A stretch of DNA of 64,000 nt from Alitta virens (taxonomy: Eukaryota > Annelida > Polychaeta > Phyllodocida > Nereididae): NCBI GenBank assembly GCA_932294295.1, contig OW028583.1:1639501-1703500 (forward strand). The letters are read 5' to 3'. The notes beneath the pieces were generated by a model. That model was not told the origin of the DNA. It did not search any database and was given only the letters and a program-made list of their open reading frames with translations. The translations under genes were made by a program, and so were the position numbers. Below, in pieces: positions 1 through 13,025 of this stretch (its first letter is position 1; the number at the start of each line of letters is the position of its first letter).

Positions 1-413
1 TAATAAATGCAAATACCTTTTCTGTGATACTTTTGGGACCAGCCAGCATCTGTAGACGTTATGCTGTCTGAAGTTTCAACAAAGCTTGCAATGCATGATG
101 AGGTATGCTGGACTGCAGGATGAAGTGATTGCATGGCTGGATGATTTATGATGAGGTACACTACATTCTGCCATTACCAGCTGTTGCAGCACTAAAGTAG
201 ATGGTGTGCATGCTGCCCCACGCAGGACGAAGTATTCAATTTTTTGAATGGCGATGTTCTTGTCTTCATCAAATGGAGGAGCTTCCAGAGAGAAATATGT
301 TGATTGTGTGCCAAACGCTTGGTTGAAAAAATAATGTACTTCCTGAGGACTGCAATGATTCTGTGAAGAAAAAAATAGAATGCTATTTTGAAAAACTTTA
401 TATATAAAGTAAT
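1..413. repeat. Partial satellite monomer at left window edge
   Basis: The sequence starts at about phase 111 of the monomer and runs to the next landmark at 414. It has the short-class markers: GCTGCCCCACGCAGG, a single CTTC, and GTGTGCCAAACGC. It also has the GAAGTATTC variant that destroys the usual EcoRI site, as in monomers b and k of the higher-order repeat. The array therefore continues to the left of the window. Confidence 0.95.
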
Positions 414-1993
414 ATGATTAGGCCATGTAGTCGGTATTCATATTTTTTGCATTACTGGTCACGGATAGTGAATACAAGTACTAGTGTTGTACAGAAGGAG
501 ATATACTTCTTTCTACACTATACAAATAAATGTAAATGCCTTTTCTGTGAAACTTTTGGGACCAGCCAGCATCTGTAGACGTTATGCTGTCTGAAGTTTC
601 AAGAAAGCTTGCAATGCATGATGAGGTATGCTGGACTGCAGGATGAAGTAATTGCATGGCTGGATGATTTATGATGAGGTACACTACATTCTGCCATTAC
701 CAGCTGTTGCAGCACTAAAGTAGATGGTGTGCATTTTGCCCCACACAGGACGAAGAATTCAATTCTTTAAATGGCGTTGTTTTTGTCTTCCTTCATCAAA
801 TGGAGGAGCTTCCAGAGACAAATATGTTGATTGTGTTCCAAATGCTTGGTTGAAAAAGTAATGTACTTCCTGAGGACTGCAATGATTCTGTGAAGAAAAA
901 AATAGAATGGTATTTTGAAAAACTTCATATATAAAGTAATATGATTAGGCCATGTAGTCGGTATTCATATTTTTTGCAATACTGGTCACGGATAGTGAAT
1001 ACAAGTACTAGTGTTGTACCGAAGGAAATATACTTCTTTCTTCACTATACTAATAAATGCAAATACCTTTTCTGTGATACTTTTGGGACCAGCCAGCATC
1101 TGTAGACGTTATGCTGTCTGAAGTTTCAACAAAGCTTGCAATGCATGATGAGGTATGCTGGACTGCAGGATGAAGTGATTGCATGGCTGGATGATTTATG
1201 ATGAGGTACACTACATTCTGCCATTACCAGCTGTTGCAGCACTAAAGTAGATGGTGTGCATTTTGCCCCACACAGGACGAAGAATTCAATTTTTTTAATG
1301 GCGTTGTTTTTGTCTTCCTTCATCAAATGGAGGAGCTTCCAGAGAGAAATATGTTGATTGTGTTCCAAATGCTTGGTTGAAAAAATAATGTACTTCCTGA
1401 GGACTGCAATGATTCTGTGAAGAAAAAATAGAATGCTATTTTGAAAAACTTCATATATAAAGTAATATGATTAGGCCATGTAGTCGGTATTCATATTTTT
1501 TGCATTACTGGTCACGGATAGTGAATACAAGTACTAGTGTTGTACAGAAGGAGATATACTTCTTTCTACACTATACAAATAAATGTAAATACCTTTTCTG
1601 TGAAACTTTTGGGACCAGCCAGCATTTGTAGACGTTATGCTGTCTGAAGTTTCAAGAAAGCTTGCAATGCATGATGAGGTATGCTGGACTGCAGGATGAA
1701 GTAATTGCATGGCTGGATGATTTATGATGAGGTACACTACATTCTGCCATTACCAGCTGTTGCAGCACTAAAGTAAATGGTGTGCATTTTGCCCCACACA
1801 GGACGAAGAATTCCATTTTTTGAATGGCGATGTTCTTGTCTTCCTTCATCAAATGGAGGAGCTTCCAAAGAGAAATATGTTGATTGTGTTCCAAATGCTT
1901 GGTTGAAAAAATAATGTACTTCCTGAGGACTGCAATGATTCTGTGAAGAAAAAAATAGAATGCTATTTTGAAAAACTTCATATATAAAGTAAT
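414..1993. repeat. Three monomers preceding the first c-d-e run
   Basis: Monomers start at 414, 941 and 1467, with lengths 527, 526 and 527. The second half of the first resembles type n (AATTCTTTAAATGG, AGACAAATATG, GAAAAAGTAATG). The second begins like type o (ACCGAAGGAAATATAC followed by CTTTCTTCACTATAC). The 526-bp length comes from one A lost in the poly-A run near 1424. The rare variant TGTAAATGCC at 531-540 recurs in the monomer at 42468, which links these two distant places. Confidence 0.85.
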
Positions 1994-4098
1994 ATGATTA
2001 GGCCATGTAGTCAGTATTCATATTTTTTGCATTACTGGTCACGGATAGTGAATACAAGTACTAGTGTTGTACAGAAGGAGATATACTTCTTTCTACACTA
2101 TACAAATAAATGTAAATACCTTTTCTGTGATACTTTTGGGACCAGCCAGCATCTGTAGACGTTATACTGTCTGAAGTTTCAACATAGCTTGCAATGCATG
2201 ATGAGGTATGCTGGACTGCAGGATGAAGTGATTGCATGGCTGGATGATTTATGATGAGGTACACTACATTCTGCCATTACCAGCTGTTGCAGCACTAAAG
2301 TAGATGGTGTGCATTTTGCCCCACACAGGACGAAGAATTCAATTTTTTTAATGGCGTTGTTTTTGTCTTCCTTCATCAAATGGAGGAGCTTCCAGAGAGA
2401 AATATGTTGATTGTGTTCCAAATGCTTGGTTGAAAAAATAATGTACTTCCTGAGGACTGCAATGATTCTGTGAAGAAAAAAATAGAATGCTATTTTGAAA
2501 AACTTCATATATAAATTAATATGATTAGGCCATGTAGTCGGTATTCATATTTTTTGCATTACTGGTCACGGATAGTGAATACAAGTACTAGGGTTGTACA
2601 GAAGGAGATATACTTCTTTCTACACTATACTAATAAATGTAAATACCTTTTATGTGATACTTTTGGGACCAGCCAGCATCTGTAGACGTTATACTGTCTG
2701 AAGTTTCAAGAAAGCTTGCAATGCATGATGAGGTATACAGGACTGCAGGATGAAGTGATTGCATGGCTGGATGATTTATGATGAGGTACACTACGTTCTG
2801 CCATTACCAGCTGTTGCAGCACTAAAGTAGATGGTGTGCATGCTGCCCCACGCAGGACGAAGAATTCAATTTATTGAATGGCGATGTTCTTGTCTTCATC
2901 AAATGGAGGAGCTTCCAGAGAGAAATATGTTGATTGTGTGCCAAACGCTTGGTTGAAAAAATAAAGTACTTCCTGAGGACTGCAATGATTCTGTGAAGAA
3001 AAAAATAGAATGTTATTTTGAAAAACTTTATATATAAAATAATATGATTAGGCCATGTAGTCGGTATTCATATTTTTTGCATAAATGGTCACGGATAGTG
3101 AATACAAGTACTAGTGTTGTACAGAAGGAGATATTCTTCTTTCTACACTATACAAATAAATGTAAATACCTTTTCTGTGATACTTTTGGGAGCTGCCAGC
3201 ATCTGTAGACGTTATACTGTCTGAAGTTTCAAGAAAGCTTGCAATGCATGATGAGGTATGCTGGACTGCAGGATGAAGTGATTGCATGGCTGGATGATTT
3301 ATGATGAGGTACACTACGTTCTGCCATTACCAGCTGTTGCAGCAATAAAGTAGATGGTGTGCATTTTGCCCCACACAGGACGAAGAATTCCATTTTTTGA
3401 ATGGCGATGTTCCTGTCTTCCTTCATCAAATGGAGGAGCTTCCAGAGAGAAATATGTTGATTGTGTTCCAAATGCTTGGTTGAAAAAATAATGTACTTCC
3501 TGAGGACTGCAATGATTCTGTGAAGAAAAAAAATAGAATGCTATTTTGAAAAACTTCATATATAAAGTAATATGATTAGGCCATGTAGTCGGTATTCATA
3601 TTTTTTGCATAACTGGTCACGGATAGTGAATACAAGTACTAGTGTTGTACAGAAGGAGATATTCTTCTTTCTACACTATACAAATAAATGTAAATACCTT
3701 TTCTGTGATACTTTTGGGACCAGCCAGCATCTGTATACGTTATACTGTCTACAGTATCAAGAAAGCTTGCAATGCATGATGAGGTATACTGGACTGCAGG
3801 ATGAAGTGATTGCATGGCTGGATGATTTATGATGAGGTACACTACATTCTGCCATTACCAGCTGTTGCAGCACTAAAGTAGAAGGTGTGCATTTTGCCCC
3901 ACACAGGACGAAGAATTCAATTTTTTGAATGGCGTTGTTTTTGTCTTCCTTCATCAAATGGAGGAGCTTCCAGAGAGAAATATGTTGATTGTGTTCCAAA
4001 TGCTTGGTTGAAAAAATAATGTACTTCCTGAGGACTGCAATGATTCTGTGAAGAAAAAAATAGAATGCTACTTTGAAAAACTTCATATATAAAGTGAT
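1994..4098. repeat. Four-monomer run c-d-e-f/h/i
   Basis: Monomers start at 1994, 2521, 3044 and 3572. The first three match types c, d and e of the 16-monomer unit and lie 3151 bp upstream of their next copies at 5145, 5672 and 6195. Type c is marked by TTTCAACATAGC, d by ACTAGGGTTG and TTTATGTGATAC, and e by GCATAAATGG. The monomer at 3572 is a mosaic. It begins as type f (CTGTATACG, CTACAGTATC), continues as type h (CTAAAGTAGAAGG) and ends as type i (CTACTTTG, AAAGTGATATG). It leads directly into a monomer equivalent to type j, which is why the next HOR copy appears to start with a (equivalent to j). The 528-bp monomer at 3044 has one extra A in the poly-A run. Confidence 0.85.
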
Positions 4099-7000
4099 AT
4101 GATTAGGCCATGTAGTCGGTATTCATATTTTTTGCATTACTGGTCACGGATAGTGAATACAAGTACTAGTGTTGTACAGAAGGAGATATACTTCTTTCTA
4201 CACTATACAAATAAATGTAAATACCTTTTCTGTGATACTTTTGGGACCAGCCAGCATCTGTGGATGTTATACTGTCTGAAGTTTCAAGAAAGCTTGCAAT
4301 GCATGATGAGGTATGCTGGACTGCAGGATGAAGTGATTGCATGGCTGGATAATGTATGATGAGGTACACTACGTTCTGCCATTACCAGCTGTTGCAGCAC
4401 TAAAGTAGATGGTGTGCATGCTGCCCCACGCAGGACGAAGAATTCAATTTTTTGAATGGCGATGTTCTTGTCTTCATCAAATGGAGGAGCTTCCAGAGAG
4501 AAATATGTTGATTGTGTGCCAAACGCTTGGTTCAAAAAATAATGTACTTCCTGAGGACTGCAATGATTCTGTGAAGAAAAAGATAGAATGGTATTTTGAA
4601 AAACTTCATATATAAAGTAATATGATTAGGCCATGTAGTCGGTATTCATATTTTTTGCATTACTGGTCACGGATAGTGAATACAAGTACTAGTGTTGTAC
4701 CGAAGGAAATATACTTCTTTCTACACTATACTAATAAATGCAAATACCTTTTCTGTGATACTTTTGGGACCAGCCAGCATCTGTAGACGTTATACTGTCT
4801 GAAGTTTCAAGAAAGCTTGCAATGCATGATGAGGTATACAGGACTGCAGGATGAAGTGATTGCATGGCTGGATGATTTATGATGAGGTACACTATATTCT
4901 GCCATTACCAGCTGTTGCAGCACTAAAGTAGATGGTGTGCATGCTGCCCCACGCAGGACGAAGTATTCAATTTTTTGAATGGCGATGTTCTTGTCTTCAT
5001 CAAATGGAGGAGCTTCCAGAGAGAAATATGTTGATTGTGTGCCAAACGCTTGGTTGAAAAAATAATGTACTTCCTGAGGACTGCAATGATTCTGTGAAGA
5101 AAAAAATAGAATGCTATTTTGAAAAACTTTATATATAAAGTAATATGATTAGGCCATGTAGTCGGTATTCATATTTTTTGCATTACTGGTCACGGATAGT
5201 GAATACAAGTACTAGTGTTGTACAGAAGGAGATATACTTCTTTCTACACTATACAAATAAATGTAAATACCTTTTCTGTGATACTTTTGGGACCAGCCAG
5301 CATCTGTAGACGTTATACTGTCTGAAGTTTCAACATAGCTTGCAATGCATGATGAGGTATGCTGGACTGCAGGATGAAGTGATTGCATGGCTGGATGATT
5401 TATGATGAGGTACACTACATTCTGCCATTACCAGCTGTTGCAGCACTAAAGTAGATGGTGTGGATTTTGCCCCACACAGGACGAAGAATTCAATTTTTTG
5501 AATGGCGTTGTTTTTGTCTTCTTTCATCAAATGGAGGAGCTTCCAGAGAGAAATATGTTGATTGTGTTCCAAATGCTTGGTTGAAAAAATAATGTACTTC
5601 CTGAGGACTGCAATGATTCTGTGAAGAAAAAAGTAGAATGCTATTTTGAAAAACTTCATATATAAATTAATATGATTAGGCCATGTAGTCGGTATTCATA
5701 TTTTTTGCATTACTGGTCACGGATAGTGAATACAAGTACTAGGGTTGTACAGAAGGAGATATACTTCTTTCTACACTATACTAATAAATGTAAATACCTT
5801 TTATGTGATACTTTTGGGACCAGCCAGCATCTGTAGACGTTATACTGTCTGAAGTTTCAAGAAAGCTTGCAATGCATGATGAGGTATACAGGACTGCAGG
5901 ATGAAGTGATTGCATGGCTGGATGATTTATGATGAGGTACACTACGTTCTGCCATTACCAGCTGTTGCAGCACTAAAGTAGATGGTGTGCATGCTGCCCC
6001 ACGCAGGACGAAGAATTCAATTTATTGAATGGCGATGTTCTTGTCTTCATCAAATGGAGGAGCTTCCAGAGAGAAATATGTTGATTGTGTGCCAAACGCT
6101 TGGTTGAAAAAATAAAGTACTTCCTGAGGACTGCAATGATTCTGTGAAGAAAAAAATAGAATGTTATTTTGAAAAACTTTATATATAAAATAATATGATT
6201 AGGCCATGTAGTCGGTATTCATATTTTTTGCATAAATGGTCACGGATAGTGAATACAAGTACTAGTGTTGTACAGAAGGAGATATTCTTCTTTCTACACT
6301 ATACAAATAAATGTAAATACCTTTTCTGTGATACTTTTGGGAGCTGCCAGCATCTGTAGACGTTATACTGTCTGAAGTTTCAAGAAAGCTTGCAATGCAT
6401 GATGAGGTATGCTGGACTGCAGGATGAAGTGATTGCATGGCTGGATGATTTATGATGAGGTACACTACGTTCTGCCATTACCAGCTGTTGCAGCAATAAA
6501 GTAGATGGTGTGCATTTTGCCCCACACAGGACGAAGAATTCCATTTTTTGAATGGCGATGTTCCTGTCTTCCTTCATCAAATGGAGGAGCTTCCAGAGAG
6601 AAATATGTTGATTGTGTTCCAAATGCTTGGTTGAAAAAATAATGTACTTCCTGAGGACTGCAATGATTCTGTGAAGAAAAAAATAGAATGCTATTTTGAA
6701 AAACTTCATATATAAAGTAATATGATTAGGCCATGTAGTCGGTATTCATATTTTTTGCATAACTGGTCACGGATAGTGAATACAAGTACTAGTGTTGTAC
6801 AGAAGGAGATATTCTTCTTTCTACACTATACAAATAAATGTAAATACCTTTTCTGTGATACTTTTGGGACCAGCCAGCATCTGTATACGTTATACTGTCT
6901 ACAGTATCAAGAAAGCTTGCAATGCATGATGAGGTATACTGGACTGCAGGATGAAGTGATTGCATGGCTGGATGATTTATGATGAGGTACACTACGTTCT

Positions 7001-10000
7001 GCCATTACCAGCTGTTGCAGCACTAAAGTAGATGGTGTGCATTTTGCCCCACACAGGACGAAGAATTCCATTTTTTGAATGGCGATGTTCTTGTCTCCCT
7101 TCATCAAACGGAGGAGCTTTCAGAGAGAAATATGTTGATTGTGTTCCAAATGCTTGGTTGAAAAAATAATGTACTTCCTGAGGACTGCAATGATTCTGTG
7201 AAGAAAAAAATAGAATGCTATTTTGAAAAACTTCATATATAAAGTAATATGATTAGGCCATGTAGTCGGTATTCATATTTTTTGCATTACAGGTCACGGA
7301 TAGTGAATACAAGTACTAGTGTTGTACAGAAGGAGATATTCTTCTTTCTACACTATACAAATAAATGCAAATACCTTTTCTGTGATAGTTTTGGGAGCTG
7401 CCAGCATTTGTAGACGTTATACTGTCTGAAGTTTCAAGAAAGCTTGCAATGCATGATGAGGTATGCTGGATTGCAGGATGAAGTGATTGTATGGCTGGAT
7501 AATGTATGATGAGGTACACTACATTCTGCCATTACCAGCTGTTGCAGCACTAAAGTAGATGGTGTGCAAGCTGCCCCACACAGGATGAAGAATTCAATTT
7601 TTTGAATGGCGATGTTCTTGTCTTCATCAAATGGAGGAGCTTCCAGAGAGAAATATGTTGATTGTGTGCCAAAGGCTTGGTTCAAAAAATAATGTACTTC
7701 CTGAGGACTGCAATGATTCTGTAAAGAACGAAATAGAATGCTATTTTGAAAAACTTCATATATAAAGTAATATGATTAGGCCATGTAGTCGGTATTCATA
7801 TTTTTTGCATTACTGGTCACGGATAGTGAATACAAGTACTAGTGTTGTACAGAAGGAGATATACTTCTTTCTACACTATACAAATAAATCTAAATACCTT
7901 TTCTGTGAAACTTTTGGGACCAGCCAGCATCTGTAGACGTTATGCTGTCTGAAGTTTCAAGAAAGCTTGCAATGCATGATGAGGTATGCTGGACTGCAGG
8001 ATGAAGTGATTGCATTGCTGGATGATTTATGATGAGGTACACTACATTCTGCCATTACCAGCTGTTGCAGCACTAAAGTAGAAGGTGTGCATTTTGCCCC
8101 ACACAGGACGAAGAATTCAATTTTTTGAATGGCGTTGTTTTTGTCTTCCTTCATCAAATGGAGGAGCTTCCAGAGAGAAATATGTTGATTGTGTTCCAAA
8201 TGCTTGGTTGAAAAAATAATGTACTTCCTGAGGACTGCAATGATTCTGTGAAGAAAAAAATAGAATGCTATTTTGAAAAACTTCATATATAAAGTAATAT
8301 GATTAGGCCATGTAGTCGGTATTCATATTTTTTGCATTACTGGTCACGGATAGTGAATACAAGTACTAGTGTTGTACAGAAGGAGATATTCTTCTTTCTA
8401 CACTATACAAATAAATGCAAATACCTTTTCTGTGATAGTTTTGGGAGCTGCCAGCATTTGTAGATGTCATACTGTCTGAAGTTTCAAGAAAGCTTGCAAT
8501 GCATGATGAGGCATACAGCACTGCAGGATGAAGTGATTGCATCGCTGGATGATTTATGATGAGGTACACTTTGTTCTGCCATTACCAGCTGTTGCAGCAC
8601 TAAAGTAGATGGTGTGCTTTTTGCCCCACACAGGACGAAGAATTCCATTTTTTGAATGGCGATGTTCTTGTCTTCCTTCATCAAATGGAGGAGCTTCCAG
8701 AGAGAAATATGTTGATTGTGTTCCAAATGCTTGGTTGAAAAAATAACGTACTTCCTGAGGACTGCAATGATTCTGTGAAGAAAAAAATAGAATGCTACTT
8801 TGAAAAACTTCATATATAAAGTGATATGATTAGGCCATGTAGTCGGTATTCATATTTTTTGCATTACTGGTCACGGATAGTGAATACAAGTACTAGTGTT
8901 GTACAGAAGGAGATATACTTCTTTCTACACTATACAAATAAATGTAAATACCTTTTCTGTGATAGTTTTGGGACCAGCCAGCATCTGTGGATGTTATACT
9001 GTCTGAAGTTTCAAGAAAGCTTGCAATGCATGATGAGGTATGCTGGACTGCAGGATGAAGTGATTGCATGGCTGGATAATGTATGATGAGGTACACTACG
9101 TTCTGCCATTACCAGCTGTTGCAGCTCTAAAGTAGATGGTGTGCATGCTGCCCCACGCAGGACGAAGAATTCAATTTTTTGAATGGCGATGTTCTTGTCT
9201 TCATCAAATGGAGGAGCTTCCAGAGAGAAATATGTTGATTGTGTGCCAAACGCTTGGTTCAAAAAATAATGTACTTCCTGAGGACTGCAATGATTCTGTG
9301 AAGAAAAAAATAGAATGGTATTTTGAAAAACTTCATATATAAAGTAATATGATTAGGCCATGTAGTCGGTATTCATATTTTTTGCATTACTGGTCACGGA
9401 TAGTGAATACAAGTACTAGTGTTGTACCGAAGGAAATATACTTCTTTCTACACTATACTAATAAATGCAAATACCTTTTCTGTGATACTTTTGGGACCAG
9501 CCAGCATCTGTAGACGTTATACTGTCTGAAGTTTCAAGAAAGCTTGCAATGCATGATGAGGTATACAGGACTGCAGGATGAAGTGATTGCATGGCTGGAT
9601 GATTTATGATGAGGTACACTACATTCTGCCATTACCAGCTGTTGCAGCACTAAAGTAGATGGTGTGCATGCTGCCCCACGCAGGACGAAGTATTCAATTT
9701 TTTGAATGGCGATGTTCTTGTCTTCATCAAATGGAGGAGCTTCCAGAGAGAAATATGTTGATTGTGTGCCAAACGCTTGGTTGAAAAAATAATGTACTTC
9801 CTGAGGACTGCAATGATTCTGTGAAGAAAGAAATAGAATGCTATTTTGAAAAACTTTATATATAAAGTAATATGATTAGGCCATGTAGTCGGTATTCATA
9901 TTTTTTGCATTACTGGTCACGGATAGTGAATACAAGTACTAGTGTTGTACAGAAGGAGATATACTTCTTTCTACACTATACAAATAAATGTAAATACCTT

Positions 10001-12502
10001 TTCTGTGAAACTTTTGGGACCAGCCAGCATCTGTAGACGTTATGCTGTCTGAAGTTTCAAGAAAGCTTGCAATGCATGATGAGGTATGCTGGACTGCAGG
10101 ATGAAGTAATTGCATGGCTGGATGATTTATGATGAGGTACACTACATTCTGCCATTACCAGCTGTTGCAGCACCAAAGTAGATGGTGTGCATTTTGCCCC
10201 ACACAGGACGAAGAATTCAATTTTTTGAATGGCGTTGTTTTTGTCTTCCTTCATCAAATGGAGGAGCTTCCAGAGAGAAATATGTTGATTGTGTTCCAAA
10301 TGCTTGGTTGAAAAAATAACGTACTTCCTGAGGTCTGCAATGATTCTGTGAAGAAAAAAATAGAATGCTATTTTGAAAAACTTCATATATAAAGTAATAT
10401 GATTAGGCCATGTAGTCGGTATTCATATTTTTTGCATAACTGGTCACGGATAGTGAATACAAGTACTAGTGTTGTACAGAAGGAGATATTCTTCTTTCTA
10501 CACTATACAAATAAATGTAAATACCTTTTCTGTGATACTTTTGGGAGCTGCCAGCATCTGTAGACGTTATACTGTCTGAAGTTTCAAGAAAGCTTGCAAT
10601 GCATGATGAGGTATGCTGGACTGCAGGATGAAGTAATTGCATGGCTGGATGATTTATGATGAGGTACACTACATTCTGCCATTACCAGCTGTTGCAGCAC
10701 CAAAGTAGATGGTGTGCATTTTGCCCCACACAGGACGAAGAATTCAATTTTTTGAATGGCGTTGTTTTTGTCTTCCTTCATCAAATGGAGGAGCTTCCAG
10801 AGACAAATATGTTGATTGTGTTCCAAATGCTTGGTTGAAAAAGTAATGTACTTCCTGAGGACTGCAATGATTCTGTGAAGAAAAAAATAGAATGCTATTT
10901 TGAAAAACTTCATATATAAAGTAATATGATTAGGCCATGTAGTCGGTATTCATATTTTTTGCATTACTGGTCACGGATAGTGAATACAAGTACTATTGTT
11001 GTACAGAAGGAGATATACTTCTTTCTACACTATACTAATAAATGTAAATACCTTTTCTGTGATACTTTTGGGACCAGCCAGCATCTGTAGACGTTATACT
11101 GTCTGAAGTTTCAAGAAAGCTTGCAATGCATGATGAGGTATGCTGGACTGCAGGATGAAGTGATTGCATGGCTGGATGATTTATGATGAGGTACACTACA
11201 TTCTGCCATTACCAGCTGTTGCAGCACTAAAGTAGATGGTGTGCATTTTGCCCCACACAGGACGAAGAATTCAATTCTTTAAATGGCGTTGTTTTTGTCT
11301 TCCTTCATCAAATGGAGGAGCTTCCAGAGACAAATATGTTGATTGTGTTCCAAATGCTTGGTTGAAAAAGTAATGTACTTCCTGAGGACTGCAATGATTC
11401 TGTGAAGAAAAAAATAGAATGGTATTTTGAAAAACTTCATATATAAAGTAATATGATTAGGCCATGTAGTCGGTATTCATATTTTTTGCATTACTGGTCA
11501 CGGATAGTGAATACAAGTACTAGTGTTGTACCGAAGGAAATATACTTCTTTCTTCACTATACTAATAAATGCAAATACCTTTTCTGTGATACTTTTGGGA
11601 CCAGCCAGCATCTGTAGACGTTATACTGTCTGAAGTTTCAAGAAAGCTTGCAATGCATGATGAGGTATACAGGACTGCAGGATGAAGTGATTGCATGGCT
11701 GGATGATTTATGATGAGGTACACTACATTCTGCCATTACCAGCTGTTGCAGCACTAAAGTAGATGGTGTGCATGCTGCCCCACGCAGGACGAAGAATTCA
11801 ATTTTTTGAATGGCGATGTTCTTGTCTTCATCAAATGGAGGAGCTTCCAGAGAGAAATATGTTGATTGTGTGCCAAACGCTTGATTGAAAAAATAATGTA
11901 CTTCCTGAGGACTGCAATGATTCTGTGAAGAAAAAAATAGAATGCTATTTTGAAAAACTTCATATATAAAGTAATATGATTAGGCCATGTAGTCGGTATT
12001 CATATTTTTTGCATTACTGGTCACGGATAGTGAATACAAGTACTAGTGTTGTACAGAAGGAGATATACTTCTTTCTACACTATACAAATAAATGTAAATA
12101 CCTTTTCTGTGAAACTTTTGGGACCAGCCAGCATCTGTAGACGTTATGCTGTCTGAAGTTTCAAGAAAGCTTGCAATGCATGATGAGGTATGCTGGACTG
12201 CAGGATGAAGTAATTGCATGGCTGGATGATTTATGATGAGGTACACTACATTCTGCCATTACCAGCTGTTGCAGCACCAAAGTAGATGGTGTGCATTTTG
12301 CCCCACACAGGACGAAGAATTCAATTTTTTGAATGGCGTTGTTTTTGTCTTCCTTCATCAAATGGAGGAGCTTCCAGAGAGAAATATGTTGATTGTGTTC
12401 CAAATGCTTGGTTGAAAAAATAACGTACTTCCTGAGGTCTGCAATGATTCTGTGAAGAAAAAAATAGAATGCTATTTTGAAAAACTTCATATATAAAGTA
12501 AT
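4099..12502. repeat. 16-monomer higher-order repeat, copy 1 (8404 bp)
   Basis: Monomers a to p start at 4099, 4622, 5145, 5672, 6195, 6722, 7249, 7772, 8299, 8826, 9349, 9872, 10399, 10926, 11453 and 11976. Seven are 523 bp (a, b, d, g, j, k, o) and nine are 527 bp, which sums to 8404. The next 8404 bp repeats the same order, lengths and diagnostic variants. Within the unit, a-b and j-k are close relatives 4727 bp apart; both show CTGTGGATG and then an ACCGAAGGAAATATAC monomer. The unit was therefore itself built by earlier internal duplication. By eye, copies 1 and 2 differ by only a handful of substitutions, for example near 5463, 5521, 7729, 8015 and 8967. Neighbouring monomer types within a unit differ at many more positions. 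Confidence 0.93.
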
Positions 12503-13025
12503 ATGATTAGGCCATGTAGTCGGTATTCATATTTTTTGCATTACTGGTCACGGATAGTGAATACAAGTACTAGTGTTGTACAGAAGGAGATATACTTCTT
12601 TCTACACTATACAAATAAATGTAAATACCTTTTCTGTGATACTTTTGGGACCAGCCAGCATCTGTGGATGTTATACTGTCTGAAGTTTCAAGAAAGCTTG
12701 CAATGCATGATGAGGTATGCTGGACTGCAGGATGAAGTGATTGCATGGCTGGATAATGTATGATGAGGTACACTACGTTCTGCCATTACCAGCTGTTGCA
12801 GCACTAAAGTAGATGGTGTGCATGCTGCCCCACGCAGGACGAAGAATTCAATTTTTTGAATGGCGATGTTCTTGTCTTCATCAAATGGAGGAGCTTCCAG
12901 AGAGAAATATGTTGATAGTGTGCCAAACGCTTGGTTCAAAAAATAATGTACTTCCTGAGGACTGCAATGATTCTGTGAAGAAAAAAATAGAATGGTATTT
13001 TGAAAAACTTCATATATAAAGTAAT
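12503..13025. repeat. Reference short-class monomer (523 bp)
   Basis: This is type a of HOR copy 2. Short-class monomers typically have CATGCTGCCCCACGCAGG, GGCGATGTTCTTG, one CTTC instead of two, and GTGTGCCAAACGC together. The 4-bp difference shifts every reading frame that crosses it, which shows that these frames are not maintained as protein genes across the array. A second route to 523 bp exists: GTCTTCCTCAAATGG in the monomers at 26691, 28786, 30355 and 35374. Confidence 0.9.

Noticed and set aside
4531..4540. GGTTCAAAA as a Pol III B box or tRNA-like gene
   Set aside because: It appears only in monomers where GGTTGAAAA changed to GGTTCAAAA. There is no matching A box and no tRNA fold.
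10057..10386. Recurring 109-codon minus-strand frame (also about 67-, 69-, 80- and 83-codon forms)
   Set aside because: It recurs because the DNA is tandemly repeated. The 4-bp class difference turns it into a 69-codon frame with a different end or an 83-codon frame. Copies differ freely at amino-acid-changing sites, there is no recognisable domain, and no start or splice context is shared beyond the repeat. A dN/dS test over monomers would settle it.
12503..12763. Recurring plus-strand frames of 86, 68 and 60 codons
   Set aside because: They are interrupted in many monomers by single substitutions (for example CAC to TAA-type changes around GCATAACTGG or GCACTAAAG). They overlap frames on the other strand and resemble no known protein.
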